A DNA stretch of 64,000 nucleotides from Dongia_A sp035695765. Lineage in GTDB: Bacteria > Pseudomonadota > Alphaproteobacteria > Dongiales > Dongiaceae. The first letter of the stretch is position 1. Every line of letters begins with the position of its first letter. Positions 55,759 through 64,000 of this stretch are shown one piece after another. The notes under the pieces are model-generated. The model saw nothing but the letters and a program-made list of their open reading frames with translations, did not search any database and was not told the DNA's origin. The position numbers and the translations under genes are program-made. The DNA lies in contig DASRRI010000007.1 in the NCBI GenBank assembly GCA_035695765.1, positions 23,185 through 87,184 on the forward strand, read 5' to 3'.

Positions 55759-55854
55759 CATGCCAAAACTTGGCTTTGGCATCCATGAGTTTGCCCGCGA
55801 GCGACCATCCTGGCCCGTAGAAACTCGTGGATGGCAAAGCCAAGCTTTGCCATG
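55759..55854. repeat. Large imperfect inverted repeat with nested palindromes
   Basis: The 34-nt arms 55759-55792 and 55821-55854 are inverted copies matching at 30 of 34 positions, separated by 28 nt. Each arm is itself nearly palindromic: the right arm holds ATGGCAAAGC-CAA-GCTTTGCCAT (55831-55853), a perfect 10-bp stem. It sits between the abc-f gene end and the enolase gene start. It looks like a dispersed palindromic element or nested stem-loop mobile unit; no coding capacity. Confidence 0.8.
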
Positions 55855-55883
55855 ACGAGATGGAGGCAGAGCGTTCGTCTGCC

Positions 55884-57707
55884 TCATCGCGCACCCGCCA
55901 GGTGCGTGCGTTTCTCTTCGAGCTCCAGCCAGCGTTCTTCTGTCGCGTGCAGTTCGTCGCGCTTGCGGGCGAGCAGGGCGCTGGCTTGAGCGGCCTTGGC
56001 GGCGTCGCGCTGATACAGCGTCGGATCGGCGAGCGCGGATTCGAGGGTCGAGATCTCCGCATGCAAGCGGTCGAGCTTGGCAGTCATTTCGTCGAGCTCG
56101 CGCTGCTCTTTCATGGAGAAGCGTGCAGGCGCGTTGGTTTTCGTCGTCTCAACACGCTTTGGCTCAGCTTTGCGCGGTGCGGCTTGTTCGGCGCGCTCGC
56201 CGCGCTGGATAACGTAGTCGCTATAGCCGCCGGCATATTCCACCACGTCGCCATCGCCCTCGACGGCAATGGTGCTGGTCACCAGCCGGTCTAGGAAATC
56301 GCGGTCATGGCTGACCAGCAGCAGCGTACCTTCGTATTCCGATAGCACGTCCTGCAGCAGGTCGAGCGTGTCCATGTCGAGATCGTTTGTCGGCTCGTCC
56401 AGCACGATGAGGTTGCCGGGCTCGGCGAACAACTTGGCCAGCATCAGGCGCGCACGCTCGCCGCCCGAGAGCACGCGCACCGGCATGGTCGCTTGGCGTT
56501 CGTCGAACAGAAAGTCGCGGAGATACGCGACCACGTGGCGGGGCCGGCCGTTGACGATGATGGAATCGCCGCCGGTCGGAGCCAGCGTCTCCCACAGGGT
56601 GCGGTCGAGATCGAAGCTCTGCCGCCGCTGATCGAGATAGATCGGCGCAATGCCGATGCCGAGGCGTATTTCACCGCTGTCCGGCCCGATCTCGCCCGTG
56701 AGCAGCTTGATCAGTGTAGTCTTGCCGGCGCCGTTGGGGCCCAGAATGCCGATCCGGTCGCCGCGCATGATGCGGGTGGAGAAACCGTCGACGATCGGGA
56801 GCTTTGTGCCGTCTGGCCGCGTGTAGCTCTTTGCGATGTCGATTGCCTCGATGGCGAGACGGCCACCGGCTTCCGCATCGGCCAGCGCCAGCTTGGCGCG
56901 GCCGCGGCCTTTCAGGCTGTCGGCTTTCTCCTGGCGCAGCGCGAACAATCGACGCCGCCGGCCCTCGTTGCGCGAGCGGCGCGCAGTGACGCCGCGCTGC
57001 AGCCAATATTCTTCGGTCTCCAGCCGTTTTTCGAGCCGGCGGAACTCGGCGGCCTCCTGGTCCATGATCTCCGCGGACCATTGCTCGAAGCCCTCGAAAC
57101 CGCCATCGCGCTCGAACAGCCGGCCGCGATCCAGCCACAGCAGGCGGCTCGTCAGCTTGCGCAGGAAGGCGCGGTCATGGCTGATCATCAGGATGCCGCC
57201 GGAGAAGTTCGCGAGCTCCTCCTCCAGCCACTCGATGGTCGGCAGGTCGAGATGATTGGTCGGCTCATCCAGCAGCAGCATGTCGGGCCGAGCCAGTAGC
57301 GTGCGAGCGAGCGCGGCGCGCCGGCCTTCCCCGCCCGAGAGCGTCGCGAGATCGCGCTCGCCCTGGAGCTTCACATGGTCCAGCACCCATGCCACCCGAT
57401 AATCATCGGGCGCGGTGCCGGGCGCCCCCGCCGCCACATAGTCCGCGACCATCCCCCCGCCGCCTAAATCGGCGTTCTGCGGCAGATAGCCGATTTTGAG
57501 GCCGGGCTGCTGGAAGCGCTCGCCCTTGTCGATCTCGATCTCCCCAGCCAAGGCTTTCAGGATGGTGGATTTTCCAGAGCCGTTGGCGCCGACCAGGCAG
57601 ACGCGCTCAGCCCGCCCCAGCGCCACGTCGATGCCGGAGAATAGCGGCTTGCCACCGAACGTGATCGCGGCACTGCGTAACGCAAGTTGTGGCAGGGCGG
57701 GTGGCAT
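55884..57707 (-). CDS. uup: ABC-F family ATPase (Uup-like)
   Basis: 607 aa with two ABC cassettes and no membrane segments. Walker A motifs GANGSGKST and GPNGAGKTT, signatures LSGGEGRRAALA and LSGGERARLMLA, and a C-terminal coiled coil (about 530-607, SMKEQRELDEMTAKLDRLHAEI). The C-terminal coiled coil fits the Uup subgroup, which acts on ribosomes or branched DNA. Two other ABC-F subgroups are possible. Lies 12 bp after the DjlA gene. Confidence 0.88.
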   Translation of the reverse strand: MPPALPQLALRSAAITFGGKPLFSGIDVALGRAERVCLVGANGSGKSTILKALAGEIEIDKGERFQQPGLKIGYLPQNADLGGGGMVADYVAAGAPGTAPDDYRVAWVLDHVKLQGERDLATLSGGEGRRAALARTLLARPDMLLLDEPTNHLDLPTIEWLEEELANFSGGILMISHDRAFLRKLTSRLLWLDRGRLFERDGGFEGFEQWSAEIMDQEAAEFRRLEKRLETEEYWLQRGVTARRSRNEGRRRRLFALRQEKADSLKGRGRAKLALADAEAGGRLAIEAIDIAKSYTRPDGTKLPIVDGFSTRIMRGDRIGILGPNGAGKTTLIKLLTGEIGPDSGEIRLGIGIAPIYLDQRRQSFDLDRTLWETLAPTGGDSIIVNGRPRHVVAYLRDFLFDERQATMPVRVLSGGERARLMLAKLFAEPGNLIVLDEPTNDLDMDTLDLLQDVLSEYEGTLLLVSHDRDFLDRLVTSTIAVEGDGDVVEYAGGYSDYVIQRGERAEQAAPRKAEPKRVETTKTNAPARFSMKEQRELDEMTAKLDRLHAEISTLESALADPTLYQRDAAKAAQASALLARKRDELHATEERWLELEEKRTHLAGAR

Positions 57708-57719
57708 CAGGGCTGTCTT

Positions 57720-58475
57720 CTAATTGATGCCGCGCTCTTTGGCGACCTTGTCGTAAGCGGCATTGATGGTGGCGAGCTTCTCGTTGGCGAGGTCGACGAA
57801 TTCGCGCGGCAGGCCCTGTGCCATCAGCTTGTCGGGGTGGGTGTCGCGCACCAGCTTGCGCCAGGCTGCCTTGATGTCCTCGTTGCTGGCCATCCGGTTG
57901 GTGCCGAGGATGGTGTAGGGGTCGGCCTTGTCGGGGCCGAGATGGCCTTCGCGGATACGCGCGAAGTCGGCTTCATCGAGCCCGAAGATGACGGCGACAT
58001 TCTTGAGGAATGCCAGCTCCGCTTCGTGCACCACGCCGTCGGCCTTGGCGATGTGGAACAGCCCGTCCAGCAATTCTTCCAGCACCGGATGATCCTTGCG
58101 GAACATCCGGGCGATCTGCTTGGCATAAGGCTCGAAGCCGGCGGGATCCTGCCGCGCCTGGTCGAACAGGCGCGCGACGTTCTTGAGCTCGCTTTGGGGG
58201 ACTTGGAATACTTCCTTGAAGGCGGCGATCTCGGCGCGGCTGACCACGCCGTCCGCCTTTGCCATCTTGGCGCCGAGCACGATGACGGCGATGGTGAAGG
58301 CGATCTGGCGTGTCGCCGACCGGTCATCCAGCGACTGGTCCTCCAGCGCGGCGGGTTCGGCCTGCTCGATGCGGCGGTCGGCTGCATGCCCAGCGATGGC
58401 GCCAAGCAACGCCCCCAGCGGCCCGCCCAAGGCGAAACCGGCCACGCCGCCGATGATTTTGCCCCAAATACTCAT
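57720..58475 (-). CDS. djlA: DjlA-type TerB/J-domain co-chaperone
   Basis: 251 aa. A Gly/Ala-rich N-terminal hydrophobic segment (about 5-32, IGGVAGFALGGPLGALLGAIAG), a TerB-like helical domain (about 50-170) and a C-terminal J domain with the catalytic HPD (DTHPDKL). Stimulates DnaK near the membrane; DjlA in E. coli affects envelope stress signalling. Cotranscribed with the ABC-F gene. Confidence 0.93.
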   Translation of the reverse strand: MSIWGKIIGGVAGFALGGPLGALLGAIAGHAADRRIEQAEPAALEDQSLDDRSATRQIAFTIAVIVLGAKMAKADGVVSRAEIAAFKEVFQVPQSELKNVARLFDQARQDPAGFEPYAKQIARMFRKDHPVLEELLDGLFHIAKADGVVHEAELAFLKNVAVIFGLDEADFARIREGHLGPDKADPYTILGTNRMASNEDIKAAWRKLVRDTHPDKLMAQGLPREFVDLANEKLATINAAYDKVAKERGIN

Positions 58476-58612
58476 GTGATGATTGTGGCCTCTCCGTCCC
58501 TCCGGACCATAGCGGCCAGGACCTGCCGCGCCAAGGCTGGAACGATATTGGGCAGGCGCTATAGTCGGGGCGCTTCGTCGCAGGGAAATGCGGCGCCTTC
58601 AAGGATTTTCGC

Positions 58613-61600
58613 ATGGATTTGGGTGCAAAGGACTGGCAATTCTGGATTGATCGCGGCGGCACCTTCACCGACGTGGTGGCGAAGCGGCCGGATGGCTCGC
58701 TGGTGACGCACAAATTGCTGTCGGAGAATCCCGAGCGCTACCGCGACGCTGCCATCCAGGGCATCCGCGACATCCTTGGCCTCGACGCCGGCGCGCCGAT
58801 CCCCGCCGAAGTTGCTGCCATAAAAATGGGCACTACGGTCGCGACCAACGCCCTGCTGGAGCGCAAGGGCGAGCGCACCTTGCTGGTTGTCACAAGGGGT
58901 TTCCGCGACGCGTTGCGCATCGCCTACCAGAACCGGCCCAAGATCTTCGCACGCCAGATCAAGCTGCCGGAGCTGCTCTATGCCGACGCGATCGAAGTGG
59001 ATGAGCGCATCACGGCGGAAGGCCAGGTTCTGAAGCCGCTCGACCTCGCGGCGGCGCGGCGCGATTTCGTGGCAGCGCACGCGGCGGGGTTCGAGTGCGT
59101 GGCGATCCTGCTCATGCATGGGTTCCGGCATACGCAGCATGAGCGTGCATTGGCCGATCTGGCAGAGGAGCTGGGCTTCGGGCAGATCTCGGTCAGCCAC
59201 CGCGTCTCGCCCTTGATGAAGCTGGTAAGCCGCGGCGACACGACGGTGGTCGATGCCTATCTGTCGCCGATCCTGCAGCGCTATGTCGGCCAGGTGGCGC
59301 GCGAGATCGGCAACACCAGGACCCGCCTGATGTTCATGCAATCCAACGGCGGGCTGACCGACGCCGGCAAGTTCCAGGGCAAGGACAGCATCCTGTCCGG
59401 CCCGGCGGGCGGCATCGTCGGCGCGGTGGAGACGGCGCGCCTGGCGGGCTTCAGCCGCATCATTGGCTTCGACATGGGCGGGACATCGACCGACGTCTCG
59501 CATTGGAGCGGGGCGTACGAGCGAACCTTCGATGCGCAAGTAGCCGGCGTTCGCGTGCGCGCCCCCATGATGCAGATCCACACCGTTGCGGCGGGGGGAG
59601 GATCGATCCTCCACTTCGACGGTGCGCGCTTCCGCGTCGGACCGGATTCAGCGGGCGCCAATCCCGGTCCCGCCAGCTATCGCCGCGACGGGCCGCTCGC
59701 CGTCACGGATTGCAACGTGATGCTGGGCAGGCTCAATCCCGATTTCTTCCCGCAGATTTTCGGGCGCAATGCGGACCAGAAGCTGGATCGCGATATCGTG
59801 GCGCAGAAGTTTGCGGTCCTGGCTGGCGAAATTTCGCGCGCGACCGGAAAGCAGGTCTCGGCTGAAGAGGCGGCGGAAGGCTTCCTGAAGATCGCTGTCG
59901 CCAACATGGCGAATGCGATCAAGGAGATTTCGATCCAGCGCGGCTATGACGTCAGCAAATACACGCTGGCCTGCTTCGGCGGCGCGGGTGGGCAGCATGC
60001 CTGCCGCGTGGCGGACGAGCTCGGCATGAAGCGTATTTTCCTGCATCCCTTCGCCGGCGTGCTGTCGGCCTATGGCATGGGCCTCGCCGATGTGCGTACG
60101 TTGCGCCACCGCACCGTCGAGATGGAGTTGAACGAGGCGGCGTTGGTGACTTTGACGGGCGCGCTGGACGAACTGGCGCGCGAGGGCGAAGCGGAACTGA
60201 TGGCGCAGGGTCTTGACGGCACCGCGATCGAAATCGAGCGCCATGTGCATATCAAATATGCCGGCACCGATGCCCCGCTGCTGGCCAGTTTCGGCGATCT
60301 TGCGGCGATCAAGGCAAGCTTCGAAGAGGCGCATCGCCGGCAATATGGCTTCATCGTACCGGACAAGCCGCTGATCGTGGATTCGGTCAGCATCGAGGCG
60401 ATCGGGCGAACGGAGGCCGTGGCAGATCAGCTCTTGGCCGCGGATACGCGCGAAGACGCCAAGCCTAAGGCGCAGGTTCCATTCTGGGCGGAGGGCGCGC
60501 ATCACCAGGCCCCGGTGCTGGAGCGCAGCGAGATGCGCCCCGGGCAGGAAGTGGATGGACCGGCCATCATCCTGGAGCCGACCAGCACGACCATCGTGGA
60601 GCCGGGCTGGCGGGCGGTTGCCACCGCGCGCGGGCACCTGGTGGTGGAGCGGCGGAAGCAACTGGCGCGCCAGGCGGCGATCGGCACCAATGTCGATCCG
60701 GTAATGCTGGAGATCTTCAACAACCTCTTCATGTCGATCGCCGAGCAGATGGGCTCGACCCTCGAAAAGACCAGCTATTCGGTGAACATCAAGGAGCGGC
60801 TGGATTTTTCCTGCGCCCTGTTCGATCAGCAAGGCCAGCTCATCGCCAACGCGCCGCACATGCCGGTGCATCTGGGATCGATGGGAGAGTCCGTTGAGAC
60901 GATCATCCGCGCCAATCGCGATGCGACCGGCAAATCCACCATCATGCCGGGCGATGTCTACGTGCTGAACGCGCCCTATAACGGCGGCACGCATCTGCCC
61001 GACGTGACCGTCATCACGCCGGTATTCAGCGAGGACGGGCTCGACGAAGGCAGCAAGGTCATCCTGTTCTACGTGGCGAGCCGCGGCCATCACGCCGATA
61101 TCGGCGGCATCACGCCTGGATCGATGCCGCCGGACAGCCGTGACGTGGCGGAGGAAGGCGTGCTGATCGACAATTTCAAGATGGTGGACCAGGGGAAATT
61201 CCTGGAAGCGGAACTTCGCGCTCTGCTGGCGAGCGGCAAGTACCCGGTCCGTAATGCCGAGCAGAATGTCGCGGATCTGAAGGCCCAGGTCGCTGCCAAC
61301 GAGCGCGGCGTGCAGGAGCTGCGCCGCGTGGTGGAACAATTCGACCTCGACGTCGTGCACGCCTATATGGGCCACGTGAAGGACAATGCCGCCGAGCAGG
61401 TGCGGCGCGTCATCGACCATCTGAACGATGGCTCATTCGTCTATGAGATGGATGACGGCGCGAAGATTGCCGTTACAGTCAAGGTCGACAGGAAGGCGCG
61501 GCGCGCACGCATCGATTTCACCGGCACTTCGCCGCAGCGGCCGAACAACTTCAATGCGCCCTCGTCGGTCGCAAAAGCCGCCGTGCTCTATGTCTTCCGC

Positions 61601-62272
61601 ACCATGATCGATGACGAGATTCCGATGAATGCCGGCTGCCTCGAGCCGCTGGATATCGTGATCCCCGAGGGCTGCATGCTGCGCCCGACCTATCCGGCGG
61701 CCGTCGTTGCCGGCAACGTCGAGACCTCGCAATGCATCACCGACGCGCTCTATGGCGCGATGAAGGTGATGGCGGCGGCCCAAGGCACCATGAACAACTT
61801 CACCTTCGGCGATGATAGGCACCAATATTACGAGACGGTGGCGGGCGGGTCCGGCGCTGGCCCGGGGTTCGACGGCACCGACGCCGTCCAGACCCACATG
61901 ACCAATTCGCGCCTGACCGATCCCGAAGTGCTGGAATTCCGCTTCCCGGTCCTCGTGGAGGATTTCCGTATCCGGCACGGCAGCGGCGGTGCGGGCCTGC
62001 ATCGCGGCGGCGACGGTGTGGTGCGCCGCATCCGCTTCCGCGAGGCGATGACGGCGGCGATCCTGAGCGGGCACCGGCGGATCCAGCCCTATGGGCTCAA
62101 CGGCGGCGCGCCGGGGGCGTTGGGCCGCAATCACGTAGAGCGGGCCGATGGATCTGTGGTTGAGCTCAAGGGCACAGACAAGATCGACATGCAGCCCGGC
62201 GATTGCTTTATCATAGAGACCCCGGGCGGCGGCGGCTTCGGTCAGCCTGCCGTGCCCAAGGCAGCGGAGTAG
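58613..62272 (+). CDS. 5-oxoprolinase, fused HyuA-HyuB type
   Basis: 1219 aa. The N-terminal HyuA half begins WQFWIDRGGTFTDVVAKRPDG and contains the ATP-binding FDMGGTSTDVS; the C-terminal HyuB half (from about 690, NVDPVMLEIFNNLFMSIAEQMG) carries DVYVLNAPYNGGTHLPDV and ends GGGGFG. The fused layout matches eukaryote-like 5-oxoprolinase, which opens 5-oxoproline to glutamate with ATP. Hydantoin or other cyclic amide substrates cannot be excluded. Confidence 0.92.
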   Translation: MDLGAKDWQFWIDRGGTFTDVVAKRPDGSLVTHKLLSENPERYRDAAIQGIRDILGLDAGAPIPAEVAAIKMGTTVATNALLERKGERTLLVVTRGFRDALRIAYQNRPKIFARQIKLPELLYADAIEVDERITAEGQVLKPLDLAAARRDFVAAHAAGFECVAILLMHGFRHTQHERALADLAEELGFGQISVSHRVSPLMKLVSRGDTTVVDAYLSPILQRYVGQVAREIGNTRTRLMFMQSNGGLTDAGKFQGKDSILSGPAGGIVGAVETARLAGFSRIIGFDMGGTSTDVSHWSGAYERTFDAQVAGVRVRAPMMQIHTVAAGGGSILHFDGARFRVGPDSAGANPGPASYRRDGPLAVTDCNVMLGRLNPDFFPQIFGRNADQKLDRDIVAQKFAVLAGEISRATGKQVSAEEAAEGFLKIAVANMANAIKEISIQRGYDVSKYTLACFGGAGGQHACRVADELGMKRIFLHPFAGVLSAYGMGLADVRTLRHRTVEMELNEAALVTLTGALDELAREGEAELMAQGLDGTAIEIERHVHIKYAGTDAPLLASFGDLAAIKASFEEAHRRQYGFIVPDKPLIVDSVSIEAIGRTEAVADQLLAADTREDAKPKAQVPFWAEGAHHQAPVLERSEMRPGQEVDGPAIILEPTSTTIVEPGWRAVATARGHLVVERRKQLARQAAIGTNVDPVMLEIFNNLFMSIAEQMGSTLEKTSYSVNIKERLDFSCALFDQQGQLIANAPHMPVHLGSMGESVETIIRANRDATGKSTIMPGDVYVLNAPYNGGTHLPDVTVITPVFSEDGLDEGSKVILFYVASRGHHADIGGITPGSMPPDSRDVAEEGVLIDNFKMVDQGKFLEAELRALLASGKYPVRNAEQNVADLKAQVAANERGVQELRRVVEQFDLDVVHAYMGHVKDNAAEQVRRVIDHLNDGSFVYEMDDGAKIAVTVKVDRKARRARIDFTGTSPQRPNNFNAPSSVAKAAVLYVFRTMIDDEIPMNAGCLEPLDIVIPEGCMLRPTYPAAVVAGNVETSQCITDALYGAMKVMAAAQGTMNNFTFGDDRHQYYETVAGGSGAGPGFDGTDAVQTHMTNSRLTDPEVLEFRFPVLVEDFRIRHGSGGAGLHRGGDGVVRRIRFREAMTAAILSGHRRIQPYGLNGGAPGALGRNHVERADGSVVELKGTDKIDMQPGDCFIIETPGGGGFGQPAVPKAAE

Positions 62273-62276
62273 CGCT

Positions 62277-63677
62277 ATGGCGATCGCGAACACAAGTCGG
62301 CGAATTTTCGAACCGGCCCCGCTGATAGAGGCTTTGCGCGCCATGCTGGGCGAGCGCTGCAGCGTCAATCCGGGCATTCTCGACCGGCACGGCCATGACG
62401 AGAGCTACCACGAAGCGCACAAGCCCGATGTGGTGGTGTTCCCCGATAACACCGAAGAAGTCGCCGCCATCATGCGCCTCGCGCGCAAGCACAGCGCGCC
62501 GGTCATCCCGTTCGGCGTTGGCACGTCGCTGGAAGGCCATGTTGCGGCGCTGGAGGGCGGCATCTCGATTGACATGAGCCGCATGAACCGCGTGGTCGAG
62601 GTGAATGCCGAGGATCTCGACGTACTGGTGGAAGCGGGCGTCACGCGCAAGCAGCTCAACAATCACCTGCGCGATCAGGGCCTGTTCTTTCCGATCGATC
62701 CCGGCGCAGACGCGACGCTTGGCGGCATGGCCTCGACGCGCGCCAGCGGCACCAATGCGGTGCGCTACGGCACCATGCGGGAAAATGTGCTCGGCCTCAC
62801 CATCGTCACCGCCGACGGCCGCATCATGAAAATCGGCGGCCGCGCGCGCAAATCAGCGGCGGGCTATGACTTGACGCGGCTGTTCGTCGGCTCCGAAGGG
62901 ACATTGGGCGTAATCACGGAAGTGCGTCTCAGGCTCTACGGCATTCCGGAGAGCATCGCGGCGGCCGTCACGCCATTCCCCACCATCGCCGACGCGGTCA
63001 ACACGGTGATCCGCGTCATCCAGTCCGGCATTCCGGTCGCGCGCATCGAGCTGCTGGATGAGATGCAGATGAAGGCCAGCAATCACTATTCCAAGCTGGA
63101 TTATGCCGAGCAGCCGACCCTGTTCATCGAGTTCCACGGCAGCGAAGCGGGTGTTTCCGAACAGGTCGAGCTGGTGAAAGCGATCGCGAGCGATCTGGGC
63201 GGCGGCGAATTCCGCTGGAGCGTCAAGCCGGAGGAGCGCACCAAACTGTGGCAGGCGCGGCATGATGCCTATTATGCGGGCCTCTCCATGCGGCCGGGTT
63301 CGAAAGGCTGGCCGACCGACGTTTGCGTGCCGATCTCGCGCCTCGCCGAGTGCATTGTCGAAACACGCAAGGACATTGAAGGCAGCGGCCTGCTGGCGAT
63401 GATACTCGGCCATGTCGGCGACGGCAATTTCCACGTGACCATCGTGATCGATCCCGACGATCCCGACGAACTGAAGCGCGCCGAGGCTTTCAATGACCGG
63501 CTGGTCGACCGCGCTCTCGCCATGGGCGGCACCTGCACCGGCGAGCATGGGATCGGATTCGGCAAGATCGCGTTCCTGGAGCGCGAGCACGGCGAAGCCG
63601 TCGGCCTGATGCGCCTCATCAAGCAGACGCTGGACCCGGAGAACCGGATGAACCCGGGGAAGATTTTTCGGATGTAG
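62277..63677 (+). CDS. FAD-linked D-lactate/2-hydroxyacid dehydrogenase
   Basis: 466 aa. FAD-binding PCMH domain (about 40-220, VVFPDNTEEVAAIMRLARKHSAPVIPFGVGTSLEGH, then DPGADATLGGMASTRASGTNAVRYG) and C-terminal FAD-oxidase domain ending HIGDGNF-like GHVGDGNFH and GEHGIGFGK. Closest in style to cytochrome-linked D-lactate dehydrogenase (DLD). Starts 4 bp after the 5-oxoprolinase stop, so cotranscribed. Confidence 0.92.
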   Translation: MAIANTSRRIFEPAPLIEALRAMLGERCSVNPGILDRHGHDESYHEAHKPDVVVFPDNTEEVAAIMRLARKHSAPVIPFGVGTSLEGHVAALEGGISIDMSRMNRVVEVNAEDLDVLVEAGVTRKQLNNHLRDQGLFFPIDPGADATLGGMASTRASGTNAVRYGTMRENVLGLTIVTADGRIMKIGGRARKSAAGYDLTRLFVGSEGTLGVITEVRLRLYGIPESIAAAVTPFPTIADAVNTVIRVIQSGIPVARIELLDEMQMKASNHYSKLDYAEQPTLFIEFHGSEAGVSEQVELVKAIASDLGGGEFRWSVKPEERTKLWQARHDAYYAGLSMRPGSKGWPTDVCVPISRLAECIVETRKDIEGSGLLAMILGHVGDGNFHVTIVIDPDDPDELKRAEAFNDRLVDRALAMGGTCTGEHGIGFGKIAFLEREHGEAVGLMRLIKQTLDPENRMNPGKIFRM

Positions 63678-63690
63678 AATTTCTCCACAT

Positions 63691-63735
63691 GTCATCCCGG
63701 CCGAGCGCAGCGAGAGCCGGGACCCATTCAAGGTG
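63691..63735. repeat. Dispersed intergenic hairpin repeat
   Basis: GTCATCCCGGCCGAGCGCAG continues to GAGCCGGGACCCATT. The stem TCCCGGC (63695-63701) and GCCGGGA (63716-63722) brackets a 14-nt loop. The block closely resembles short palindromic repeats scattered between genes in many alphaproteobacterial genomes. It may also serve as the 3' end of the preceding operon. The remaining 63736-63959 holds no convincing gene. Confidence 0.65.
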
Positions 63736-63959
63736 TTTGTGCAGCGGTGTGCCGATCTGGTCGCTTGCGGTCATGTGTCCGGCCTGTTGATGCAGTCGGG
63801 TCGACTGCTGGCCCAGATGGAATCCGCGGATCGGGACCCAAACATACGGAGTGACCTCGAGGCCACAGGGTCCCACGGGTTCTCCCGATCCTCGGTTTGA
63901 CCGATCGCCATCTCGCTGCTTCCTTGCAAGTGCCGACCTCGCTTGGCCTGTTCGTCCGC

Positions 63960-64000
63960 TTAGCGGGCGCGGTAGACCTGACCGCTGACCATCATCGCCC
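63960..64000 (-). CDS. 3' end of an unrecognised minus-strand gene (partial)
   Basis: Reading from the right edge on the minus strand, the frame AMMVSGQVYRAR ends at TAA (63960-63962). It may be the C-terminus of a gene that lies mostly outside the window. Only 12 residues are visible, so the call is tentative. Confidence 0.3.
   Translation of the reverse strand, partial: AMMVSGQVYRAR

Noticed and set aside
59648..61420. 590-codon minus-strand frame inside the 5-oxoprolinase gene
   Set aside because: Antisense shadow of a well-supported HyuA-HyuB fusion; His/Arg-rich with no domain.
63619..63876. 85-codon minus-strand frame at the right end
   Set aside because: It overlaps the dehydrogenase 3' end and the dispersed repeat; no conserved features.

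Overview
The window is high-GC DNA from an alphaproteobacterium. The gene set and order (mraZ-to-ftsZ cluster followed by bamD, recN and ligA; MlaA/MlaC pair; OxyR with AhpC/AhpD) suggest a Rhodospirillales-like lineage, but I cannot name the genus from sequence alone. It is almost entirely chromosomal core and metabolic sequence. I see no phage, insertion sequence, CRISPR array, integrase or tRNA.

Layout. 1-2.3 kb: peroxide defence, with oxyR divergent from ahpC-ahpD. 2.5-5.3 kb: a GABA-type aminotransferase, then, convergent to it, an mlaA-mlaC pair for outer-membrane lipid asymmetry. 5.8-11.4 kb: a complete dipeptide/oligopeptide ABC importer (dppA-B-C-D-F) on the minus strand. 11.7-18.1 kb: a mixed accessory region with a hot-dog thioesterase, a GST, two colinear paralogous AstE/aspartoacylase-type deacylases, a frameshifted BTAD-regulator/hydrolase fusion, a methanethiol methyltransferase and a small DUF1127 protein. 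18.2-22.1 kb: UvrD-like helicase, PrmA and a lipoprotein. 22.1-25.2 kb: nitronate monooxygenase, tautomerase and an SDR lacking the catalytic tyrosine, with a divergent LysR regulator. 25.3-28.5 kb: a protein with three DUF1127 motifs, an M24 aminopeptidase with an extra N-terminal segment and a small membrane protein.

28.5-52.1 kb: one long minus-strand block. In transcription order it reads mraZ-rsmH-ftsL-ftsI-murE-murF-mraY-murD-ftsW-murG-murC-murB-ddl-ftsQ-ftsA-ftsZ, then, after a terminator, bamD-recN-ligA. Many junctions are ATGA overlaps, implying translational coupling. These genes build the lipid-linked peptidoglycan precursor and assemble the divisome. lpxC, often found right after ftsZ in relatives, is absent. 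A 10-bp-phased TGGG array precedes mraZ, and the RNase P RNA gene lies just beyond it.

53-58.5 kb: a cytosolic-type murein amidase, a DMT permease and an enolase-superfamily enzyme form an operon, followed by an ABC-F ATPase and a DjlA-type co-chaperone. 58.6-63.7 kb: a fused 5-oxoprolinase and an FAD-linked D-lactate-type dehydrogenase form a plus-strand operon. The right end carries a dispersed-repeat-like hairpin.

The window looks mostly orthodox. The least explained items are the three-motif DUF1127 protein, the Tyr-less SDR module, the missing lpxC, the MurE P-loop variant, the paired deacylases and several strong intercistronic hairpins.
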